NCBI RefSeq assembly: GCF_015207105.1
Contig: NZ_JADEXO010000017.1
Span: 1-64,000 of the forward strand
Direction of reading: 5' to 3'
Origin: a cf. Phormidesmis sp. LEGE 11477
GTDB taxonomy: Bacteria; Cyanobacteriota; Cyanobacteriia; Phormidesmidales; Phormidesmidaceae
Length of the DNA: 64,000 nt
Part shown: in pieces, positions 57,159 to 64,000 of the stretch
Layout: each line of letters begins with the position of its first letter
How positions within the stretch are numbered: position 1 is the stretch's first letter
Notes under the pieces: generated by a model
What the model saw: the letters and a program-made list of their open reading frames with translations, nothing else
Databases searched by the model: none
Told to the model about the DNA's origin: nothing
Made by a program: the position numbers and the translations under genes

Positions 57159-60100
57159 ATTCAGTAAATACTCCTGATATCAAGAATCTAACGGCTGAGC
57201 AGAAGCGCGACCTGTTGACGAAGCTGATACAGCGTAAGGCGTTAAAGAAAGCGGTTTCTAAATCGGCTTCTGAATCAGTCTCTGAATCAAAGACTGAACA
57301 GAGTGCGCCTCTCTCTTTCGCACAAGAGAGATTGTGGTTTATTGATCAGCTTCAGCCCGGAGAGTCGGTATATACCATTCCTGCGGTTATTCGGCTTGTC
57401 GGAGCGCTGCAAGTAGAGACGCTACAGCGTTGCCTAAATGAGATTGTGGTTCGTCATGAGATCTTGCGGTCGCACATCACCACACAAGATGACGAGCCAA
57501 TCCAAAAGATACTGCCTCAGCTTGAAATAAAGCTCGAAATTAAAGACATTCAGCTTAACGTTGACGAAGATCTCACAGCTCAGCTACATCCTTACCTAAC
57601 AGAAGTGGTCTCACAGCCTTTCAACTTAAATGAAGCGCCGCTTTTGCGCTGTCGGCTTCTCAAGCTAGGCGATCGCGACCACGTTTTGGTTGTCACCATT
57701 CATCACATCATCGCGGACTACTGGTCACTAAAGGTGCTAGTGAAAGAGATTTCTACACTGTATCACGCATTCTCTCAACAACAGTCCTCTCCTTTAGCTC
57801 CGCTTTCTATCCAATACGGCGACTATGCCGCGTGGCAAAGAGCCCAGGTTTCCTCACACCAATCCCAGCTTGACTTCTGGCTCACCCAGTTTGCCAACCC
57901 GCCCGCAGTGCTGCAACTGCCGACGGATCGCCCTCGCCCTGCGCTGCAAAGCTTCAGCGGCAGACGAGAATCATTCGCGCTATCGCCTTTTCTATCAACA
58001 GCGTTAAAACAATTTTCTGAGCGATCCCAAACAACCCTCTTTATGACTCTGCTAGCAGCCTTTCAGGTACTGCTCTATCGCTACTCTGGTCAGTCAGATA
58101 TCTTAGTGGGTTCCACAGTTAGCAACCGCGACCAGGCAGAAACCCAAAACCTCATTGGCCTATTCGTCAACAACTTAGTCTTTAGAGCGCAGTTTAAGGC
58201 TGAGCAGCCGTTCACACAGTTTTTACAACAGGTAAAAGCAACCGCACTCGACGCTTACGCGAATAAAGACGTTCCATTTGAACAGGTTGTCGATGCGCTG
58301 AAAGTTGAGCGAAATCTCAGTCATCACGCCCTCTTTCAAGTGATGTTCATTCTCCACAACACACCGACATCTAGTTTCAAACTACCCGAGCTAGAGCTTT
58401 CAGCCTTAGAGATAGACAACAGTTCATCTCGCTTCGACCTGAGCTTGGATATGTACGAAGGCGAAGGAACAATTACTGGCGTTTTTGAATACAACACAGA
58501 TCTCTTCAATGCAGATACCATTCAGCGCCTCATTGCTTATTTTGAAACGCTTCTGATTGGACTAATAGAGGCACCAGAAACGCCGATTGGCCTTCTTCCA
58601 CTGCTAAATCAAGCAGAACTACGCGAGCTAGACAACTGGAATCAAACAACGGTTGGTCTTCCTAATCTGTGCGCTCATCAGCTCATCGAAGCGCAGGTAG
58701 AACAAACGCCAGATGCGATCGCCCTTTCTGTCGATTCTGTCCTTGCTGACAACGTAGCTTCTCAAGCTCTCTTACCAGAGCAACCCTGGTCATACAAACA
58801 GCTCAACAGCAGGGCTAACCAGCTCGCTCGCTATCTCCTTACTCAGGGCGCGAAGTCCGGTAGCCGAATTGCAATTGCAGTAACCCGCTCAGCCGAACTC
58901 GTTCTTGCTATGCTAGCTGTGCTTAAGCTGGGCGGTACCTACGTCCCCCTCGATCCCACCTATCCAAAATCTCGCTTGCAGCACGTAATAAGAGATGCAA
59001 ACGTATCCCTAGTCTTAGAATCAGAGGCTTCTTTAAGCGGTCTTGTTTTAGATATTGATGTTCCCTTGCTCGATTTAAAGCGCCAAAAAGAGGATATCGA
59101 TCAGCTCTCTACAGAAAATCTCTCCGTATCGGTCAGGCCCGAAGATCTAGCCTATATCATCTACACCAGCGGCAGCACAGGCAAGCCAAAAGGCGTTCCT
59201 ATCCAGCATCGCAGCCTTGTGAATCTGTTGCATTCGATGGCAAAGGTGCCTGGGTTAACTGCTGAGGATACCTTTTTAGCGGTCACGACCGTTGCTTTTG
59301 ATATTGCGGCCTTAGAATTGTTGTTGCCTTTAACCGTGGGGGCAAGACTTGCGATCGCCAGCCCTGAAACTGTTCGAGACAGCGATCGCCTGATCGCCCA
59401 GCTAGAAAACGACGAAACCACCGTCATGCAGGCAACGCCCGCCACTTGGCGAATGCTGCTAGATACGGGTTGGAAAGGTTCAGAAACGCTCAAAATCTTC
59501 TGCGGTGGGGAAGCGCTTGATCTTCCACTTGCTCAGCAGCTACTTCCCTGCTGTAAAGAACTTTGGAACCTGTACGGGCCCACGGAAACTACTATTTGGT
59601 CTAGCGCCCTCCGTATTGATGCAGCCTCTCTAAAAGAAGGGTTTGTTCCTATCGGTGGCCCGATTGATAATACGGTATTTTATGTTCTTGATCAGCAACA
59701 ACAGCCTGTGCCTGTCGGTGTACCCGGCGAACTACATATTGGTGGGTTAGGTTTGAGTACAGGATATTTGAATCGAGCAGAGCTAACGAAGGAAAAGTTT
59801 ATTCTTAGAGATACAACCCCTCTTTATAAAACTGATGATCTCGTCTGCCGTCACGCCAACGGCATCCTAGAATATCTAGGCCGTTTAGATCACCAGGTCA
59901 AGCTACGTGGCTTCCGCATTGAGCTAGGCGAAATCGAAGCCGTCTTGAACAATCATCCTGATGTTGATCGGTCTCTTGTTACGCTGCATACCGGAGAAAA
60001 CGAAGAACCTCAGCTAGTGGCCTACTGCAAGGTCAAAGAAGATGGTGAAGCCGACAGTAAACTAAATATTGAATTAGCGGATTATTCGTCCACACTTTGC

Positions 60101-63100
60101 CAATACCTCGGCGAACAACTGCCCAGCTATATGCTACCGACAGCCTGCGTCTTACTCGCGGATTTCCCACTCACGCCTAATGGAAAGATTGACCGCAAAG
60201 CTCTACCTGCTCCAAAGCTAGGCCATTCTAAAAATCAGCAGTCAGTACCGCTAAAAACTCAAACAGAACAGCTTTTGGCCAATATCTGGGCAGACATACT
60301 AAATCTCTCAACCGTTAGCGCCAACGACAACTTCTTTGAGCTAGGTGGCCATTCTCTCTTAGCAGCGCGGGTGATGAGTCGCCTTCAGCTTGCTTTTGAC
60401 ACAACTATACCCTTGCGATCGCTCTTTGAAAATCCAACGCTCTCCGCCTTTGCCAAAACCATAGACGAGACCACGCAAGATTACTCTTTTGAACCAATCC
60501 AGTCAATCAATAGGAACCAGCCACTACCCCTGTCTTACGCGCAAAAGCGGCAATGGGTACTTGCCCAGCTAGAGCCAGATAATCCCTTCTACAACATTCC
60601 TGCCGCGTTACGGTTGGTAGGCGATTTCTCACTATCACGATTAGAAGAGAGTTTGGCCATTCTGTGCGATCGCCACGAAGCCCTACGCACAACGTTTAAA
60701 TCAATAAACGGTGAACCCAGCCTGGAAATCTTACCGACTGTCACACCGCAAGTTTCATTTCTAGATGCACAAAAGGAAGGACTATCTGAACAACAAATCA
60801 AGCATAAATTAACTGATGAAGCGCGTAAGCCGTTCGACTTAGCAACAGCGCCTCTGATGCGAGTGACCGTTATTCGTATAGAAGGATCTTACCTAGAAAA
60901 GCCTTGCCACTTTGTTTTGCTAGTGCTGCATCACATCATTTCAGATGCAGAATCTGTGAGTTCGCTGATGAGAGAAGTCGTCTCCGTTTATAGCCAGCTT
61001 GCTAAACAACAGAACGTTGAGCTGTCGCCGCTGTCTACTCAGTATGTAGACTACGCAGCGTGGCAGCAGTCACTTGACACATCCCGACAGCTTAGCTACT
61101 GGCAAACGCAGCTATCAGATGCGCCGCCGTTGCTGTCTTTGCCAACGGACTATCCACGGCCCGCCACTCAAAGTTTTGAAGGCGGTAGCTATCGCTTTGC
61201 ACTAACGGCACAGCAAACTGACGCGCTCAAGCAGCTCAGCCGTCGGCACAATGTCACCTTATTCATGACGCTGATGGCTGCGTTTCAAAGTTTACTGCAT
61301 CGCTACAGTGACACAGACGATGTTCTAGTCGGAACGCCTATATCTCATCGACCGCAGGCAGCGCTTGAAGGTGTGTTAGGGATGTTCGTGAATACACTTG
61401 TGCTGCGAGGAAAGTTCTCTGAAGAAATCACGTTTGCTAATATTCTTCAACAGGTTAGAGAAACTGCGCTGGCGGCTTACGCCAATCAAGATGTGCCGTT
61501 TGAACAACTAATAGATGCGCTAGAAGTGCCGCGCAGTTGGAGTCATGCACCTCTATTTCAAGCAATGTTCGTATGGCAGGCAGCTAAGCCCGCAGACGCC
61601 GCAACAGTTGACGGCCTGACGTGGTCGCCTTTACTACTTGAGAGCCACACTACAAAAGCAGATCTCACACTATCTATGGCAGAAGAAAGCGCAGAAAGTG
61701 ATGTCTGCTTGAGTGGAAAATTTGAATATCGCCAAGACTTGTTCAAACGCGGCACAATTGAGATGATGGCGGATGCGTTCTGCACGCTGTTGGACGCGAT
61801 CGCCCGCAGCCCCGAACAGTCTATATGCAAACTGCCCTTAGTTAGCGATCGCCAAAAGCAACAGCTTCAGCAGTGGAACGATACGGTGCGGGAGTATCCG
61901 ACAGACCTCTGCCTGCATCAGCTATTTGAGCAGCAGGTGGCGCGATCGCCCCAAGCCACCGCTCTCATCACACCAACCCAAACCCTCTCATATGAGGAAC
62001 TCAACAGCCAAGCAAATCAGCTCGCCGACCAACTTCGCGCACTTGGCATTCAACCAGATTCCAGAGTTGCCATTTGCTTAGATCGCACGGCAAACCTCAT
62101 CGTAGCCATACTCGCCGTGCTTAAATCAGGCGGAGCCTACGTCCCCATCGATCCGAACTACCCTAAGGATCGGCTCACTTACATTCTCGAAGATGCACAA
62201 GCCTTCGCCGTCATTACCCAGTCTGACTATGCGGCCTTAGTCGCCTCAGCACCCCGTACCATCACACTCGATTCTGTTGAATCTACTTCCTCTCAAACTA
62301 CGAATTCTTATCCCCAGATTGATAGAGCTCAACCCAACAACCTCGCCTACATCATCTACACCAGTGGTAGCACCGGAAAGCCTAAAGGCGTTGCCATCGA
62401 ACATCGTAGTCCCGTATCCCTGGTGCAGTGGGCCAGCGAAGTGTATTCTCCTGCTCAGCTATCTGGTGTTTTAGCCGCCACATCAATCTGCTTCGATCTC
62501 TCTATCTTTGAGATATTTGTCCCGCTCAGCAGTGGCGGCAGCGTTATCCTAGCCGAAAACGCCTTGCAGCTCCAGGACTTGCCCGCCGCCGAGCAGGTCA
62601 CACTCGTCAACACAGTTCCAACTGCGATCGCAGAACTCGTCCGCATTCAAGCTATTCCACCTAGCGCCACCACCATCAACCTAGCCGGAGAACCGATTCC
62701 ACCCACGCTAGTCCAACAGCTTTACGCTCTAGATTCTGTTCAAACAGTCTTTAACCTCTATGGCCCCTCCGAAGATACAACCTACTCCACCTTCACTCAG
62801 CTCTCTTCTGGGGATGCAGTTGTTCCTATCGGTAGACCCATTGCCAATACTCAGGCTTACGTTCTAGATCAATATAAAAACATTGTTTCCATTGGAATGC
62901 CTGGAGAACTGTATTTAGCAGGTGATGGATTGTCGCGCGGATACTGGAATAGACCAGATCTAACTCAGGAGCGGTTTGCAGACGGTCAGTATAAAACAGG
63001 CGACCTTGTACGCCATCGCCCAGACGGGCAGCTAGAGTTTTTAGGCAGATTAGATAGCCAAGTCAAGATTAAGGGCTTCCGAGTTGAGTTAGGAGAAATA

Positions 63101-64000
63101 GAAGCGGTCTTACTACAACACCCACAGGTCGAGCGGGCAGTGGTGCAGCCGTGGACAGATGAACAAGGTAATCGACGGTTGATTGCCTATGTTATTCTAG
63201 GCGAAAAATCTAAAGATCTTATATTGGGTCAGGCACTATCGATGCTGTCTGCAACAGCAGCAGAACTGCGATCGCATCTTAAAAGATCTCTTCCAGACTA
63301 CATGCTGCCTGCTGTTTTCGTTCCTCTATCAGACCTACCGCTTCTCCCCAATGGAAAACTCAACCGCAAGGCACTTCCTGAACCATTCTTTGAGAAAGTT
63401 GTAGAAGAAAAGAGCGCTGAGCTTTCGCCTGTAGAACAAACGCTGACCAATATCTGGCAGACGCTCTTGGGTCAGCCTGTAGGTCTCCACGACAATTTCT
63501 TTGAGCTGGGGGGAGATTCTATTCTGGCGATTCAGGCGATCGCACAAGCCCAAACCGCAGGGCTACACTTCTCACCGCGAAATCTCTTCCAACATGCCAC
63601 TGTTTCGCAGCTTGCAGCCGTCGCTCAGGCATCAGATAGCCTCGTTCCACAAGCACCCATCGTCGGCAGTGTTCCACTCACCCCTATCCAGCACTGGTTC
63701 TTTGCACAAGCGCTAAGCCAACCGCACCACTGGAATCAATCTGTGCTGCTAACAGTGAAACAGGCGCTGGAGCCGGATGTATTGGCGCGATCGCTTCAGC
63801 AGCTTGTTCAGCACCACGATGCTCTTAGAGCAACATTCTCGCTTTCAGACAGCGTTTGGACACAAACCTATCTCAAGCCAGACACTGACATCTCCCTCAA
63901 GGTCATTAAAACAGAAAGCGACGATATAGCTAGCCTGATCACAACAGAAGCCACCGCTGCCCAATCTAGCCTATCTCTAGAAAAAGGGCCGCTGCTAAAA
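57155..64000 (+). CDS. NRPS, partial: C-A(Gly)-PCP-C-A(Ala)-PCP-E (3' end off window)
   Basis: 2282 codons are visible and the frame is open at the right edge. The N-terminal helix LTAEQKRDLLTKLIQRKA should dock to the acidic tail of the previous synthetase. The first C domain has HHIIADY at 183-189, Tyr replacing the final Gly. A1 (Asp716) reads D-I-L-Q-F-G-L-I-W-K, a Gly code with Phe for Leu at position five. PCP1 has Ser1067 in LGGHSLLA. The second C domain has HHIISDA at 1259-1265, Ala replacing the final Gly. A2 (Asp1781) reads D-L-F-N-N-A-L-T-Y-K, the same Ala code as in the preceding enzyme. PCP2 has Ser2122 in LGGDSILA. An epimerisation-type domain begins at about 2165 (VPLTPIQHWFFAQ, QHHDALRATF) and is cut by the edge before its catalytic motif, so D-Ala is predicted. 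Further modules may follow. Confidence 0.93.
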   Translation, partial: MNSVNTPDIKNLTAEQKRDLLTKLIQRKALKKAVSKSASESVSESKTEQSAPLSFAQERLWFIDQLQPGESVYTIPAVIRLVGALQVETLQRCLNEIVVRHEILRSHITTQDDEPIQKILPQLEIKLEIKDIQLNVDEDLTAQLHPYLTEVVSQPFNLNEAPLLRCRLLKLGDRDHVLVVTIHHIIADYWSLKVLVKEISTLYHAFSQQQSSPLAPLSIQYGDYAAWQRAQVSSHQSQLDFWLTQFANPPAVLQLPTDRPRPALQSFSGRRESFALSPFLSTALKQFSERSQTTLFMTLLAAFQVLLYRYSGQSDILVGSTVSNRDQAETQNLIGLFVNNLVFRAQFKAEQPFTQFLQQVKATALDAYANKDVPFEQVVDALKVERNLSHHALFQVMFILHNTPTSSFKLPELELSALEIDNSSSRFDLSLDMYEGEGTITGVFEYNTDLFNADTIQRLIAYFETLLIGLIEAPETPIGLLPLLNQAELRELDNWNQTTVGLPNLCAHQLIEAQVEQTPDAIALSVDSVLADNVASQALLPEQPWSYKQLNSRANQLARYLLTQGAKSGSRIAIAVTRSAELVLAMLAVLKLGGTYVPLDPTYPKSRLQHVIRDANVSLVLESEASLSGLVLDIDVPLLDLKRQKEDIDQLSTENLSVSVRPEDLAYIIYTSGSTGKPKGVPIQHRSLVNLLHSMAKVPGLTAEDTFLAVTTVAFDIAALELLLPLTVGARLAIASPETVRDSDRLIAQLENDETTVMQATPATWRMLLDTGWKGSETLKIFCGGEALDLPLAQQLLPCCKELWNLYGPTETTIWSSALRIDAASLKEGFVPIGGPIDNTVFYVLDQQQQPVPVGVPGELHIGGLGLSTGYLNRAELTKEKFILRDTTPLYKTDDLVCRHANGILEYLGRLDHQVKLRGFRIELGEIEAVLNNHPDVDRSLVTLHTGENEEPQLVAYCKVKEDGEADSKLNIELADYSSTLCQYLGEQLPSYMLPTACVLLADFPLTPNGKIDRKALPAPKLGHSKNQQSVPLKTQTEQLLANIWADILNLSTVSANDNFFELGGHSLLAARVMSRLQLAFDTTIPLRSLFENPTLSAFAKTIDETTQDYSFEPIQSINRNQPLPLSYAQKRQWVLAQLEPDNPFYNIPAALRLVGDFSLSRLEESLAILCDRHEALRTTFKSINGEPSLEILPTVTPQVSFLDAQKEGLSEQQIKHKLTDEARKPFDLATAPLMRVTVIRIEGSYLEKPCHFVLLVLHHIISDAESVSSLMREVVSVYSQLAKQQNVELSPLSTQYVDYAAWQQSLDTSRQLSYWQTQLSDAPPLLSLPTDYPRPATQSFEGGSYRFALTAQQTDALKQLSRRHNVTLFMTLMAAFQSLLHRYSDTDDVLVGTPISHRPQAALEGVLGMFVNTLVLRGKFSEEITFANILQQVRETALAAYANQDVPFEQLIDALEVPRSWSHAPLFQAMFVWQAAKPADAATVDGLTWSPLLLESHTTKADLTLSMAEESAESDVCLSGKFEYRQDLFKRGTIEMMADAFCTLLDAIARSPEQSICKLPLVSDRQKQQLQQWNDTVREYPTDLCLHQLFEQQVARSPQATALITPTQTLSYEELNSQANQLADQLRALGIQPDSRVAICLDRTANLIVAILAVLKSGGAYVPIDPNYPKDRLTYILEDAQAFAVITQSDYAALVASAPRTITLDSVESTSSQTTNSYPQIDRAQPNNLAYIIYTSGSTGKPKGVAIEHRSPVSLVQWASEVYSPAQLSGVLAATSICFDLSIFEIFVPLSSGGSVILAENALQLQDLPAAEQVTLVNTVPTAIAELVRIQAIPPSATTINLAGEPIPPTLVQQLYALDSVQTVFNLYGPSEDTTYSTFTQLSSGDAVVPIGRPIANTQAYVLDQYKNIVSIGMPGELYLAGDGLSRGYWNRPDLTQERFADGQYKTGDLVRHRPDGQLEFLGRLDSQVKIKGFRVELGEIEAVLLQHPQVERAVVQPWTDEQGNRRLIAYVILGEKSKDLILGQALSMLSATAAELRSHLKRSLPDYMLPAVFVPLSDLPLLPNGKLNRKALPEPFFEKVVEEKSAELSPVEQTLTNIWQTLLGQPVGLHDNFFELGGDSILAIQAIAQAQTAGLHFSPRNLFQHATVSQLAAVAQASDSLVPQAPIVGSVPLTPIQHWFFAQALSQPHHWNQSVLLTVKQALEPDVLARSLQQLVQHHDALRATFSLSDSVWTQTYLKPDTDISLKVIKTESDDIASLITTEATAAQSSLSLEKGPLLK

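Noticed and set aside
1-64000. CRISPR arrays, tRNA genes, transposases or phage genes
   Set aside because: No regularly spaced repeats, cloverleaf-like segments or recognisable mobile-element proteins were seen; repeats such as HIP1 and duplicated domain motifs explain the recurrences.

Overview
The window comes from a cyanobacterium, probably a filamentous one. The palindrome GCGATCGC (HIP1, a cyanobacterial genome signature) recurs throughout, for example at 2006-2013, 2850-2857 and 2869-2876. The gene families (FAAL starter enzyme, C-methylating PKS modules, NRPS modules with cyanobacterial-style specificity codes) agree. Species cannot be read from the sequence; a Leptolyngbya-like or similar marine filamentous lineage is only a guess.

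Region 1 (1-2879) holds a TonB energy-transduction set. A TonB-like protein reads leftward off the window edge from a GTG at 1316. Divergent from it, exbB (1829-2488) and exbD (2469-2879) overlap each other. The 512-base space between the divergent genes contains a perfect 16-base tandem repeat and small palindromes.

Region 2 (about 3340 to beyond 64000) is a rightward, apparently co-transcribed hybrid NRPS/PKS assembly line of eleven genes, most joined by 1-11 base start/stop overlaps. In order: (i) FAAL-acyl-CoA dehydrogenase-ACP starter; (ii) and (iii) two PKS modules of KS-AT-DH-cMT-ER-KR-ACP; (iv) PKS KS-AT-degenerate KR-carrier; (v) a free-standing luciferase-like flavin monooxygenase; (vi) NRPS C-A(Asn)-PCP-E; (vii) NRPS C-A(Gly)-PCP-C-A(Val)-PCP-E; (viii) NRPS C-A(Gly)-PCP; (ix) a second KS-AT-degenerate KR-carrier PKS; (x) NRPS C-A(Ala)-PCP-Cy-A(Cys)-with embedded oxidase-PCP; (xi) NRPS C-A(Gly)-PCP-C-A(Ala)-PCP-E, cut by the right edge.

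Read colinearly, the predicted product is a lipopeptide: a fatty acyl chain, possibly desaturated by the ACAD domain; two C-methylated, fully reduced ketide units; one malonate unit left as a beta-ketone and perhaps oxidised by the monooxygenase; then D-Asn, Gly, D-Val, Gly, a malonate-derived ketide inserted in the peptide, Ala, a Cys-derived thiazole, Gly, D-Ala, and whatever lies beyond the window. No thioesterase, terminal reductase, transporter or regulator is visible, so the cluster continues to the right. I do not recognise this module order as a named compound. No tRNA, rRNA, CRISPR array, transposase or phage gene was seen.
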